Positions 52,648 through 62,178 of a stretch of 64,000 bases of DNA are shown piece after piece. Position 1 is the stretch's first letter; each line of letters opens with the position of its first letter. This DNA comes from GCA-2705995 sp965661625 (GTDB lineage: Bacteria; Bacteroidota; Bacteroidia; Flavobacteriales_G; Salibacteraceae), in assembly GCA_965661625.1 (NCBI GenBank), contig CBFIEM010000002.1:186001-250000 (forward strand), in the 5' to 3' direction. The position numbers and the translations under genes were made by a program. The notes under the pieces were generated by a model. The model worked only from the letters and a program-made list of their open reading frames with translations. It did not search any database and had not been told where the DNA came from.

Positions 52648-54085
52648 GGTGATTATTGCGTCTGAAAACGGCAACAGTTTCAATATGAGATGTATGTGGA
52701 AATTGGTCAACAAGACTCAATTTCTCAAGTTCGTATCCCGATTCAATCAAATCAATACAATCCCGTGCTTGAGTGGCAGGGTTGCAGGAAACATATACAA
52801 TAGTAGAAGCATTCAATCGAATCACTTTTCTAAGCGATTTTGGGCTTATTCCACTTCTTGGCGGGTCGAGTACTACTGAACCTATTTTATTCTGATACGA
52901 TGTGTGCTCAAGTAGAAACTTGCCCACATCTGCCGCAATGAAAGATAGGTTTGCAAGGTTATTGAGTTTGGCATTAGCAGTCGCGTCTTCAACAGCAGCT
53001 GCGACAATGTCGACACCCAATATTTGATAATCGCTAGCTATGTTCTTCCTAAGTAACTGACCAATTGTACCCGTTCCACAGAATAAGTCAAGTATAATTG
53101 GTTTGTCGGGGTTTAGGGATTCAATGGTGTAATCAATAGCTTTTTGGTAGAGCAGTTCAGCACTTGCTGGATTTGGTTGAAAAAAGCTCTGCATACTTAT
53201 TTCAAATTTCAACCCAAGGAGCTTTTCGGTAATGATGTCCGCACCATAAATAGTTTGAGTCGTACTACTCACGTCATGAGATCGATCTCCTGTACTATCA
53301 TTGATGGTATGTAATATACCTGCAACACGATTTCCAAGACTTTCTCGAACATGGGTTATAAATTCATTCACATTAAATGTATCAAGATGGCTGGATGTGG
53401 TGGTCAGGTTAATTAGCAGCTGATCTTGATCAAAGCTTTTACGCACAGTAAAGTAACGGAAGAATCCTTCACCAGCCTTGGGGTTCCATGCTGGTAATCC
53501 TGTTTTTTCGCAGTGCACTCTAAGTATAGGAAGGTAGTCTTCCAGTTGAGCGTCGAAAAGTCCAGAATCACCTTCCATTTGCTCTACTGACCACCATTGG
53601 CCACGATGTTTAAATCCTAATGCAAATCCAAACTCTTCCTCATCTGTTTCTGTATTGTAAATCAAGTTTGAAAATGAGTACTCCATTTTGTTCCGGTAGT
53701 TCCACGTTCGTGGACTTGGAATAAACTCATCCAATAAATCTTCAGCTTGATTTATTCCACCAATTCGTCGAAATAGCTCTATTGTTTCAGTGCGCTTATG
53801 CTCATGTTGCATCTCAACAGGCATAGTTGCATAAGGAGCTCCAGGAATTAATTGGTAAGGGATGTTAATTTCAATTTCTGACCGCTCTTTTACTTCAAGT
53901 AACTTACAGTTGGCGTGTCTTTTACTCTTTTTTATAACTCGGGCTCGAACTAATTGTCCCGGCATAGTATTCGGAACGAATAGTACAAACTTACCTTTAT
54001 CTGTTTCCAGTCGGGCAATACCTTTCCCACCAAAAGCTAAGTCTTCAATACGTACTGTTATTTCTTGTCCGCGTTTTATCTCCAT
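52619..54085 (-). CDS. rlmD: 23S rRNA (uracil(1939)-C5)-methyltransferase
   Basis: A 488-residue methyltransferase with an N-terminal TRAM domain (GQEITVRIEDLAFGGKGIAR), the SAM motif DLFCGTGTIGQ, VVLDPPRSG and the catalytic Cys in IVYVSCNPATQ. It forms m5U in 23S rRNA. In the usual place of the Fe-S Cys cluster (a CxxxxxCxxC in E. coli RumA) this protein reads APYATMPVEMQHEHK, so it appears to lack the iron-sulfur cluster. The assignment to position 1939 is by homology. Confidence 0.88.
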   Translation of the reverse strand: MEIKRGQEITVRIEDLAFGGKGIARLETDKGKFVLFVPNTMPGQLVRARVIKKSKRHANCKLLEVKERSEIEINIPYQLIPGAPYATMPVEMQHEHKRTETIELFRRIGGINQAEDLLDEFIPSPRTWNYRNKMEYSFSNLIYNTETDEEEFGFALGFKHRGQWWSVEQMEGDSGLFDAQLEDYLPILRVHCEKTGLPAWNPKAGEGFFRYFTVRKSFDQDQLLINLTTTSSHLDTFNVNEFITHVRESLGNRVAGILHTINDSTGDRSHDVSSTTQTIYGADIITEKLLGLKFEISMQSFFQPNPASAELLYQKAIDYTIESLNPDKPIILDLFCGTGTIGQLLRKNIASDYQILGVDIVAAAVEDATANAKLNNLANLSFIAADVGKFLLEHTSYQNKIGSVVLDPPRSGISPKSLRKVIRLNASTIVYVSCNPATQARDCIDLIESGYELEKLSLVDQFPHTSHIETVAVFRRNNHHENEDESKG

Positions 54086-54145
54086 AACTCCAATTTGTTA
54101 CTTTGAGGCAAAGTAAACCAATCTACACATACACGTGAATTCTTT

Positions 54146-54153
54146 TACATTTG
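54146..54153 (+). promoter_or_regulatory. Bacteroidota -7 box (TACATTTG) for rocD
   Basis: TAnnTTTG match 32 bases before the ATG at 54178. It argues that the earlier in-frame ATG at 54151 is not used. Confidence 0.5.
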
Positions 54154-54177
54154 CATTTCAATACTAGCAAGATCTTT

Positions 54178-55464
54178 ATGAACACAGAAACAACATCAAA
54201 AAAGCGCTCTTCAGAAGCGTGTATCGAATTAGAAAATAAATATGGTGCTCACAACTACCACCCATTACCAGTTGTACTGTCAAAAGGTGATGGTGTGCGT
54301 GTTTGGGATATTGAAGGCAAAGAATATTTTGATTTTTTATCTGCATATTCAGCAGTTAATCAGGGACACTGCCATCCGAGAATTGTAAAAGCTATGACAG
54401 ATCAAGCACAGACGTTAACGCTTACATCACGAGCGTTTTTTAATGATGTGTTAGGCCCTTTTGAAGAATACATTACTAACTATTTCAATTTCGATAAAGT
54501 ACTACCCATGAATAGTGGGGCAGAGGCAGTTGAAACTGCAATCAAAATTGCGAGAAAGTGGGCGTATGAGAAGAAGGATATTGCTGAAAACAAGGCGAAA
54601 ATCATCGTAGCTCAAGAAAACTTTCACGGTCGTACGACTACAATTATTTCATTTTCAAATGATGAAGATGCACGGGCAAACTTTGGTCCTTATACAGCTG
54701 GTTTTGAGAGCATTCCTTATAATGATGTTGATGCGCTTAAAGCAGCGCTTAAGGATGATCATGTTGCTGCATTCTTAGTAGAGCCCATTCAAGGGGAAGC
54801 AGGGGTAAATGTCCCTGCCAACGATTATTTGAAAAAAGCCGCAGCAGCTTGTCAAGAAGCAGGCGTTTTGTTTATTGCAGATGAAATCCAAACAGGTATA
54901 GCGCGAACTGGTAGTTTATTAGCTGTATGTGGAAATTGTGATTGTCAAAATGGATGTGAGCGTCAACAGTCATACACGCGACCTGACATTCTAATCTTGG
55001 GTAAAGCATTATCGGGAGGAGCATATCCGGTTTCGGCAGTTCTTGCTGATGACTCTATTATGGAGGTTATTAAACCAGGCCAGCACGGTTCAACCTTTGG
55101 AGGGAATCCAATAGCAGCAAAAGTGGCAATGGAAGCATTACAAGTTGTTGCAGATGAACGGTTAGCTGTAAATGCACGCAAACTAGGAGAACAATTCAGA
55201 GCGCGAATGGGAAAACTTGCAGATCGTTCGAGCTTGGTTAAGCTTGTGCGAGGAAAAGGATTATTGAATGCAGTAGTAATCAATGATGCTCAAGATTCAT
55301 CTACAGCATGGGATATTTGTATGGCACTTGCTCAAAATGGATTACTAGCAAAGCCTACCCATGGAAATATTATTCGTTTTGCACCTCCTTTAGTGATGAC
55401 TGAGGAAGAGTTAGATACGTGTTGTTCTATCATTGAGCGTACAATTGAAGAATTCGCAGCATAG
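54178..55464 (+). CDS. rocD: ornithine--oxo-acid aminotransferase
   Basis: A 428-residue PLP aminotransferase with ENFHGRTT, the DEIQTGIARTG block and the PLP lysine in LILGKALSGGAYPVS. It interconverts ornithine and 2-oxoglutarate with glutamate-5-semialdehyde and glutamate. Between GIARTG and YTRPDILIL it carries AVCGNCDCQNGCERQQS, an insertion with four cysteines (C-x2-C-x-C-x3-C) and no equivalent in the common enzyme, possibly a metal or redox site. A strong terminator follows. Confidence 0.92.
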   Translation: MNTETTSKKRSSEACIELENKYGAHNYHPLPVVLSKGDGVRVWDIEGKEYFDFLSAYSAVNQGHCHPRIVKAMTDQAQTLTLTSRAFFNDVLGPFEEYITNYFNFDKVLPMNSGAEAVETAIKIARKWAYEKKDIAENKAKIIVAQENFHGRTTTIISFSNDEDARANFGPYTAGFESIPYNDVDALKAALKDDHVAAFLVEPIQGEAGVNVPANDYLKKAAAACQEAGVLFIADEIQTGIARTGSLLAVCGNCDCQNGCERQQSYTRPDILILGKALSGGAYPVSAVLADDSIMEVIKPGQHGSTFGGNPIAAKVAMEALQVVADERLAVNARKLGEQFRARMGKLADRSSLVKLVRGKGLLNAVVINDAQDSSTAWDICMALAQNGLLAKPTHGNIIRFAPPLVMTEEELDTCCSIIERTIEEFAA

Positions 55465-55486
55465 TACAATGGTTTTAGGTGAATTT

Positions 55487-55516
55487 AAGCCCGACACAAC
55501 GTGTTGGGCTTTTTTA
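55487..55516 (+). terminator. terminator after rocD
   Basis: AAGCCCGACAC with an AAC loop and GTGTTGGGCTT with a T-run. Confidence 0.8.
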
Positions 55517-55570
55517 TGTTATAATAACATTGATTTTACATAGGGGGTAGTTAGGTAAGGTAATTCGTTC

Positions 55571-55578
55571 TACTTTTG
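55571..55578 (+). promoter_or_regulatory. Bacteroidota -7 box (TACTTTTG) for the solute-binding protein gene
   Basis: TAnnTTTG match 43 bases before the ATG at 55614. Confidence 0.5.
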
Positions 55579-55613
55579 CCGCCAAATTAGGTAAGCAAAC
55601 AACAAAACGAATA

Positions 55614-56453
55614 ATGAAAGTAATTGAATCACTGATAATTATAGCTTTAGGGCTAGCACTATCTTCACAGGCTATTGGACAAGACAGTTGGGCAAATACA
55701 AAGTCAACTGGACATGGTGAACTCCATGTATACATACAAAATGAATATCCTTTTGCTTTTGAGGAGGCTGGAGAATTAGTAGGGGTTGAAGTGGACATTC
55801 TAAAAGCCTTTGCGGCATGGTGCAAGGTTAGGCACGATGTTGAGGTTAATTTAGTATTTCATCAAGAGGATGAATTTTTTAAAATCACCGATGCAGTAAG
55901 AAATGCCAATAATACCATTGGTGCAGCTTCTATAACTGTTCTTGATGAGCGCAAATCAATCTTAGATTTTACAGCTCCTTACATGAGGAACAAGTCCGTG
56001 TTAGTTTCTCCTTTGGCTTTTGAAACACTTAAAAGTTACGCTGATTTTGGACGCGTTTTTAGTGGAGCTACAGGGTTATGCATACCGGAAACAACGCATT
56101 GCAGGGAGTTAAAAGAAATTAAAGGGTTCCATTACCCAAAAATGGTAATAAAGTCTGTATGGACCACTAATGATGCCTTGGAGGAAATGAAGCGCAATCC
56201 TAAAACGTATACCATGGTAGATTTATTGACATTCTGGAATTGGGTAAATAATGGCGAACAAGGGTTGAAAGTTCATCGTGTTGCAACTGTTGATCGTGAG
56301 GAGTTTGCTTTTGCTGTGTCAAAAGGAAGTGACTGGACGGATATGATGAATCAGTTCTTTACTAACGGTATTGGATTCACTGGAAGTGCTGAATACAAAA
56401 GCATTTTAGAGAAATACCTGGCTGAGGGAGTTATTGAAGACGTAGCTAAATAA
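55614..56453 (+). CDS. periplasmic solute-binding protein (family 3), orphan
   Basis: A 279-residue protein with a signal peptide (to about residue 22, ending AIGQDS) and the bacterial extracellular family 3 fold: LVGVEVDILKAFAAW, NTIGAASITVLDERKSILDFTAPYMRN given here as separated blocks, and MVDLLTFWNW. This type binds amino acids or similar small ligands for ABC importers, or acts as a sensor or lytic transglycosylase domain. No permease or ATPase gene lies nearby, so it may serve a distant transporter or a sensor. Terminates convergent with the TonB-dependent receptor. Confidence 0.82.
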   Translation: MKVIESLIIIALGLALSSQAIGQDSWANTKSTGHGELHVYIQNEYPFAFEEAGELVGVEVDILKAFAAWCKVRHDVEVNLVFHQEDEFFKITDAVRNANNTIGAASITVLDERKSILDFTAPYMRNKSVLVSPLAFETLKSYADFGRVFSGATGLCIPETTHCRELKEIKGFHYPKMVIKSVWTTNDALEEMKRNPKTYTMVDLLTFWNWVNNGEQGLKVHRVATVDREEFAFAVSKGSDWTDMMNQFFTNGIGFTGSAEYKSILEKYLAEGVIEDVAK

Positions 56454-56473
56454 ACTGGAGTTAAGGAGGGTGA

Positions 56474-58990
56474 CTAAAAGGCAATTTGCAGTTTTAAGTT
56501 CACCCTTCTGCTTGTTAAAAAATTAGGCACAGCGTACGTTCTATTCGAAATATCTCGGATCCATAGGTACGAGATGGTGTTGTTTACTTGAAGCAAGTTG
56601 AATACTTCAAGGCTCAACCAAATATTATCAATATGACGGAATACTCCCCGGTTGCCCAAACCATCCCGCTTTTCATCATCCTTATCCCTTAAGAGTTGTT
56701 TGGAAAGACCAAGGTCTACTCGTCGGTATGCAGGAATGCGCAAGGTGTCTTTGTAGCGATCAAAGGTAGGTGGGCCGAACGGAAGTCCTGTGGCATAAAG
56801 GAAGCTTAAGTTCATACGTACCGTCTCGTTTCCAGGTAAATAGTCTTGAAAGAAAAGCGAAAAATTAAATCGTTGATCGGTAGGGCGAGGAACAAAGCCG
56901 GGTGAAACACGAGTGCTGTCAGTTGCAACTTGATCTAAACTGAACCCGGGAACAATTTCCTCTCCAGCTGCATTGAATCGTCTGTAAAAGAAATCATTGT
57001 TCAAATTCTCTTCAGTTTTCATGAAGGACACACTCGCCCAACTTTCAACTCCTTTTACAAATTCGCCATTAATCTTAAAATCAATTCCAGCTGCATAACC
57101 TGCTGAATTGTTTGTGGCATAATAACGAAGGCGAACATTATCAACTTCGTATGGAATTATGTTTTGCAACTGTTTGTAATAGGCTTCACTTGTAAACTTA
57201 AATGGCCGGTCCCACATGTTGAACTGATAATCCATCCCAACCAAGTAATGAATACTCGTTTGGGCTTTGATGTCGCGATTGACCGCTCCGTTTAAGTTTC
57301 TCATTTCCCGATAAAATGCTGGTTGGTGATAATACCCCCATGCAGCACGGAATTTGTAATTTCTCCTCCAGTTAGGCTTTACGCTTAGTGCAACCCTTGG
57401 CCCACCAACGAGCTGTTCATTAAAATCCCAATAATGAAATCGTGCTCCTGCATGAAGACTTATTTCTGTACTATCAATAAGCCATTCCTTGCTTCCTTGA
57501 AGGTACCCCATTAAGCGATTAGAGGTAATGTCGTTATTCGCTCTGATAACTTCATAGAGTTCAATTTGATCACCGGGCTGCCTCGGAACACTATACCCTG
57601 CAGAGTCTAACATGCGCCACTCATTGAGCTCATCTACTATTTGCTCTTGTTGGTGTTTCAACCCCCATTCCCACAGCACGTTGTCTCCGAAGTATGAACC
57701 TTTGTGTTCTTCCGAAAAAACCAATACATCCAATTCATTTCGTGCATGATTTAAAAAGCCACCTACTCCGCGATTAAATGCTACATCTCCAAAATTATCA
57801 GACCCAAGGTCGCGTTCTAGTTCATCTAAACGGTATGCTCCCGCAACATCAAAACCTTCATACTCTAAAGAACGCCAGATGGAACCGATGAACTTTAGTT
57901 TAAGTTTACTTGTGGGTCGATATGTTACTGAAAATGAACCTAACCCGTTCTCGAACTGAGTTATTTCTTGACCGTCAAAAAATATGGTTAACCGCAATGC
58001 TTCGTTCACTGTCCCGAATTCAGTTTGCCTCGTTTGAGGTACAAAACGGTACAGGTTATTGGAGTAAGTTGCGAGAAGTCCTAACTCTACCTCATCATTG
58101 ATGTCGTAGGTAAAATAACCTTGGTAATCTGTAAATACAGGCTGGTAGTCACCTTCTGTATCCAATGCATCCAACAAGTATTGGTTAGTGCGGTATCGAA
58201 ATCCGTGAATTTGAGTGAAGCGCCCACCTTCAGAAGCATTTCCCAAGTAAACTGAAGCTCCTAATAAGGACCCTTCTACCGCGCCAGACAATTTCTCGCG
58301 GGGTTCTTTGTACTTTACATCGAGTACTGAGGACATTTTGTCTCCATACTTTGCGTCAAATCCTCCACTACTAAACTGCACGGATTCTACCATGTTGGGG
58401 TTGATAAAACTTAAGCCTTCTTGCTGCCCTGACCTCACTAAAAAAGGACGATAAATAGCCACATCATTAACGTAAACCAAGTTTTCATCAAAATTCCCAC
58501 CCCTTACATTGTACTGACTGCTCAATTCATTTGTGCTGTAAACCCCCAGGCTCTGGAAGGCCAGCGCTTTTTCTAGCGAAGCATTGGGTGTTGGAAGTGC
58601 AGATACCGCTTTTGGATCGATGGTCTGGATACCGGGACTTTGATTTCTCCTTCCTGAAACTTCAAATTGTGTTAGGTTTCGAGCACTTAGCCTGAGCGTA
58701 ATGTCTTTTCTTAAACGCTGGCCAGCTTGAAGAGAGACTTCCCAGCTAACGGTATCAAATCCTAAAAAAGAGGCTTGAATTCGAGTCGGTTCATCAGGTT
58801 TCAGTTGAAGTTCGTACGCTCCACTTGAATTCGATGTTGTAGCGATCGCTGTTCCTGGCACACCAATGAACGCACCAGCCAGAGGCTTGCCATCGTCAGT
58901 AAATATTTGACCATGCAATGTTTGTGTATTCCCTTTAAGGAGGCATACAAAACAGAGAAAAGCCAGACATGTATAATTAATCCAATTCAC
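56474..58990 (-). CDS. TonB-dependent receptor
   Basis: An 838-residue outer membrane receptor: signal peptide, CarboxypepD_reg-like domain (about 25-110), plug domain with YNVRGGNFDENLVYVNDVAIYRP and a beta-barrel ending in aromatic RVNLKLQIAF. A TonB box could not be identified with confidence. It imports an unknown ligand (siderophore, glycan or peptide). No SusD-like partner is adjacent. The neighbouring CarboxypepD_reg protein on the same strand shares the domain and may act with it. Confidence 0.92.
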   Translation of the reverse strand: MNWINYTCLAFLCFVCLLKGNTQTLHGQIFTDDGKPLAGAFIGVPGTAIATTSNSSGAYELQLKPDEPTRIQASFLGFDTVSWEVSLQAGQRLRKDITLRLSARNLTQFEVSGRRNQSPGIQTIDPKAVSALPTPNASLEKALAFQSLGVYSTNELSSQYNVRGGNFDENLVYVNDVAIYRPFLVRSGQQEGLSFINPNMVESVQFSSGGFDAKYGDKMSSVLDVKYKEPREKLSGAVEGSLLGASVYLGNASEGGRFTQIHGFRYRTNQYLLDALDTEGDYQPVFTDYQGYFTYDINDEVELGLLATYSNNLYRFVPQTRQTEFGTVNEALRLTIFFDGQEITQFENGLGSFSVTYRPTSKLKLKFIGSIWRSLEYEGFDVAGAYRLDELERDLGSDNFGDVAFNRGVGGFLNHARNELDVLVFSEEHKGSYFGDNVLWEWGLKHQQEQIVDELNEWRMLDSAGYSVPRQPGDQIELYEVIRANNDITSNRLMGYLQGSKEWLIDSTEISLHAGARFHYWDFNEQLVGGPRVALSVKPNWRRNYKFRAAWGYYHQPAFYREMRNLNGAVNRDIKAQTSIHYLVGMDYQFNMWDRPFKFTSEAYYKQLQNIIPYEVDNVRLRYYATNNSAGYAAGIDFKINGEFVKGVESWASVSFMKTEENLNNDFFYRRFNAAGEEIVPGFSLDQVATDSTRVSPGFVPRPTDQRFNFSLFFQDYLPGNETVRMNLSFLYATGLPFGPPTFDRYKDTLRIPAYRRVDLGLSKQLLRDKDDEKRDGLGNRGVFRHIDNIWLSLEVFNLLQVNNTISYLWIRDISNRTYAVPNFLTSRRVNLKLQIAF

Positions 58991-59061
58991 GAAGCGTCAA
59001 AAGTAACCGTTGCAAATGAGTTATTTTAACCTTCGAACGAGTAAATTATTATCCAAGCAGA

Positions 59062-59685
59062 CTATTTATCTTTCTTTTTCAGGGATTTTATGAAAGAAGC
59101 CCATGCGATTGGGTTCATTAAGTTGTTAACCGGGTACTGTCCAGAGTAATACAGTTTACTTTGATATTGTTGCATTTGGTACTTGTAGTTCAGGCTGCCG
59201 TAGGGCATAGCTTCTATTCTTTCAAGATCCATTGAGGAAATCATCTCCAAATTGTTTTGAGCATTGATGAGGTCTTCATCGAGCTCCCCTAATGACATAA
59301 ATGCATTTTTAAACTCTTCTCGCGAAGGCCAAGGAAATACGGTGACTTCATCAAGCTCAATGGTATCTGTTGACATTACCTGAATTAAGCTATACCTGTT
59401 CCCTGAAATTGTATCGGGTATAACGTACTCGGCATCTTGAAAACCAATAGAACTAAATACAATGGTATCTCCTTTCTCAGCTACAAAGCTGAAATACCCA
59501 TAAGCGTCGCTAATCGTTCCCCTGTTCGTGTTTTTAATGATAATACTTGCAAAACGAATCGGGTCGAGGCTATCCGCTTCTAAAACAACACCCGAGAATT
59601 GAGTTAAACCTTTGGAGTAATCTTGGGCACTTACAAGGAATCCTCCAAGAAATAAAACTACAACTAGTAATACTGATTTATACAT
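59062..59685 (-). CDS. secreted CarboxypepD_reg-domain protein
   Basis: A 207-residue protein with a signal peptide (to about residue 20, ending VSAQD) and a single carboxypeptidase-regulatory-like beta domain (SLDPIRFASIIIKNTNRGTISDAYGYFSF and VFSSIGFQDAEYVIP), followed by a helical C-terminal half. Such lone domains are frequent beside TonB receptors in Bacteroidota; the function is unknown. The next gene (M23 peptidase) lies 10 bases upstream on the same strand. Confidence 0.85.
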   Translation of the reverse strand: MYKSVLLVVVLFLGGFLVSAQDYSKGLTQFSGVVLEADSLDPIRFASIIIKNTNRGTISDAYGYFSFVAEKGDTIVFSSIGFQDAEYVIPDTISGNRYSLIQVMSTDTIELDEVTVFPWPSREEFKNAFMSLGELDEDLINAQNNLEMISSMDLERIEAMPYGSLNYKYQMQQYQSKLYYSGQYPVNNLMNPIAWASFIKSLKKKDK

Positions 59686-59694
59686 ATCCGCAAG

Positions 59695-61401
59695 TTACCA
59701 AAGAAAACGCACAGCATGTTGAGCCTCATTGCCAACAGCATCGATTATAACAACTTTTAACGAATGAATCCCATTATTTAGTTTAAGTTGACTGGTATCT
59801 ACCCAAATCAAGTCTTTTTTTGAATCGTATTCGGCCAAGACCCATTTGTTGTTTACGTAAATGGAATAGGATTTTATTCCTGAAAGATCATCTGTAACTT
59901 TAAAGCGCAGCTTTCGTTGTGATTTTATAGACTGTTGTGTGTTGATGCGATCGTATTGTATGATTTTTGGGTTTACGGTGTCAGCAATGAGTGAATATGG
60001 TCCAAAACTTCGGGTCCTGAACTCAAATTGTTCTCCCGCTGCTTTGCCACCTTCAGCTGCTAAAATACCTCCTGACTCATCCAATGAAATTGCAGTCAAC
60101 TTTGTACGGTGCTTTATTAAATCTGATGGAATGGTGATTTTGACTTGTGCATACTTGTGTAAAGGAACATTTGTATTATGAATCGCATGAACTCCAGCTA
60201 GATATTTAGTTGAAGGCTTGAATTCATAGTTGAAGAATAAGTCATTGTACAAAGCACCTTTTGGGAGAAAGAGTTCAATGTTGTCGCTGACAAATCGGTT
60301 GGATGAATTGTAAGCGAAAAGCACTCCTTTTGGAGTTTGAGTTTCAACTTTCGATACAGAAGTGTCGAGCTTAACCGAAAAATTGAGTTGTGATGTGTTA
60401 CCAGCTACATCTCGCACAGAGTAGCGCAAATCATGCCCATATTCAGAAAAGAAAACCTGACCATTTAACTTAACATCATGGTAGATGGAAAGGGCATTGC
60501 CTGGATCCAAAAATGATTTCTGAACGCGCTTTCCTCGGTCTTTCCAACTGCTAAAGTCAACATGGCTGTTAATATACCTCGAAAGGTGAAACGGGACTTT
60601 ATCCATTCGGTGCTGATAAATTTGATTACCATCAGCAAATAGACTCACTTCATAGATTCCGCAGCGGTTGGCGACACCATTTAACCGATCTATTCCTTCA
60701 ATGCCAAATGCGAGCACTCCTTTACCTCTTAGTTGTTGCTTGCCGATTGTATATGCGCCTCCTTTTCCATAAACGGAAAAGTATTTTGCATGATTACTTC
60801 CATTAATGGTGGAAGTGTCGTTCATAGGATAGACAGCAAGCGTTTTGAGAATGGGCTTAACATCATCTTTTATTTCAAATCCAAACTTCAAGGGATTGAG
60901 CGGGATTTCGGTAGCAGTTTCTCGGATTTCAAAATGAAGATGGGGTCCTCCGGAACCTCCAGTATTTCCAGAAAGTGCAATGAGTCCGCCACGCTTAACT
61001 TGGAGCTCACCTTTGCTGGGAAATAATTCAATCTCAAAGCGCTCTTGCGCGTATTGAGCGCGCTGCACGAACTCTTCTATCTCTGGTGAGAAAGCCTGGA
61101 GGTGCGCATAAACAGTGGTGAACCCATTTGTATGGGTGATGTAAAGCGCTTTGCCATAACCATACCTTGAAATTTTTATCCGAGAAACATATCCTGAATC
61201 AGCAGCAACAACCTTCAACCCTTCGCGCTGCTGTGTTTTGATATCAATTCCAGCATGGAAGTGGTTTGAACGAATCTCGGCAAAGTTTCCGGCCAGGTAA
61301 AGTGGTATTTCAAGAGGAGGAAGAAAAGAAGCGCTATAATCCTCTTGACTGAAAACAACCGTTGATGCTAAGAGTAATAATAGTGTTAAGCGTGCAGCCA
61401 T
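59695..61401 (-). CDS. M23 family metallopeptidase
   Basis: A 568-residue exported protein (signal peptide ending VFSQED) with an N-terminal M23 peptidase domain: the zinc motif NHFHAGIDIKT (His, Asp) and GPHLHFEIRE (HxH), followed by long beta-rich C-terminal domains. It probably trims peptidoglycan cross-links or a similar peptide bond. I start at the ATG 61401; the frame is open to 61500, but the extra 33 residues do not look like a signal. Confidence 0.9.
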   Translation of the reverse strand: MAARLTLLLLLASTVVFSQEDYSASFLPPLEIPLYLAGNFAEIRSNHFHAGIDIKTQQREGLKVVAADSGYVSRIKISRYGYGKALYITHTNGFTTVYAHLQAFSPEIEEFVQRAQYAQERFEIELFPSKGELQVKRGGLIALSGNTGGSGGPHLHFEIRETATEIPLNPLKFGFEIKDDVKPILKTLAVYPMNDTSTINGSNHAKYFSVYGKGGAYTIGKQQLRGKGVLAFGIEGIDRLNGVANRCGIYEVSLFADGNQIYQHRMDKVPFHLSRYINSHVDFSSWKDRGKRVQKSFLDPGNALSIYHDVKLNGQVFFSEYGHDLRYSVRDVAGNTSQLNFSVKLDTSVSKVETQTPKGVLFAYNSSNRFVSDNIELFLPKGALYNDLFFNYEFKPSTKYLAGVHAIHNTNVPLHKYAQVKITIPSDLIKHRTKLTAISLDESGGILAAEGGKAAGEQFEFRTRSFGPYSLIADTVNPKIIQYDRINTQQSIKSQRKLRFKVTDDLSGIKSYSIYVNNKWVLAEYDSKKDLIWVDTSQLKLNNGIHSLKVVIIDAVGNEAQHAVRFLW

Positions 61402-61511
61402 GAATTTCTTTTTTTCAAAAATAAGTCCAACATGGGTGTAGCATACGAGATATTTAAATTGCTTTCCACAAAGCACGTGTGAAAAAAGTTTGTTTACCAT
61501 TGAACGAATGC

Positions 61512-61519
61512 TAATTTTG
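61512..61519 (+). promoter_or_regulatory. Bacteroidota -7 box (TAATTTTG) for the small coiled-coil/zapA operon
   Basis: TAnnTTTG match 31 bases before the ATG at 61543. Confidence 0.45.
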
Positions 61520-61542
61520 TCTATCCTGAATTATCAAACTCC

Positions 61543-61836
61543 ATGAGTGAAGAAAAACAGCTTCTGTTAAAATTGCGCGAATACAGCGAACACTTAATAG
61601 AAGCCAATAAATCAGCAATCGAGGAGTTAAATGATTTAAGGACTAAGAATAAGTTCTTAGCAACAGAACTAGCAGATCAAAAAGAAGAGTTGAAGCGGAC
61701 GAAGGAAGCGTTGAACGTTGCGAAAATTGCAAAAGGTTCAACCGATAAAGGAAATGAAAATCAGCATGATTTACGTGAAAAGATTGATGAGCTAGTGCGG
61801 GAAGTAGATGAGTGCATTGCACTATTAAATATGTAG
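61543..61836 (+). CDS. small coiled-coil protein upstream of zapA
   Basis: A 97-residue protein, nearly all predicted coiled coil with Leu/Glu/Lys heptads (LLLKLREYSEHLIEANK and ELADQKEELKRTKEAL), and no signal or membrane segment. It ends seven bases before zapA and shares its promoter, so a role with ZapA in division-site assembly, similar in style to ZapB, is plausible but not shown. I recognise no named family. Confidence 0.65.
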   Translation: MSEEKQLLLKLREYSEHLIEANKSAIEELNDLRTKNKFLATELADQKEELKRTKEALNVAKIAKGSTDKGNENQHDLREKIDELVREVDECIALLNM

Positions 61837-61843
61837 GTGTCAA

Positions 61844-62140
61844 ATGAGTGAGTTATCCATTAAAGTAACTTTAGCAAATCGGGTTTACCCACTCACAATA
61901 GCACGGGGAGAAGAGGAGTATATTCGCAAGGCTGCGAAATTGGTAAATGAAAACATTAAAGAGTTAGAGCTGAATTACGCAGTTCGAGATCGGCAAGATT
62001 TACTTGCAATGACCGCACTCTTTTATGCTACCAAGGATGTTGAGAAAGCCGATACTCCAACCCAAACTGAGACCCACTCCACGAATGAAGAATTAAAAGC
62101 GGTAGTGGAAATGCTTGAGGCCTATATTAAACCAGATTGA
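61844..62140 (+). CDS. zapA: cell division protein ZapA
   Basis: A 98-residue protein with the ZapA family features: LSIKVTLANRVYPLTIARGEEEYIRKAAKLVNENIKEL, in part, followed by a C-terminal helix. ZapA binds FtsZ polymers and bundles them at mid-cell. In many Bacteroidota it is followed by a small RNA and rny, as here. Confidence 0.9.
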   Translation: MSELSIKVTLANRVYPLTIARGEEEYIRKAAKLVNENIKELELNYAVRDRQDLLAMTALFYATKDVEKADTPTQTETHSTNEELKAVVEMLEAYIKPD

Positions 62141-62178
62141 CGTTCTTTTTTATAAACGTTGGAAACAACGGAATGCAT

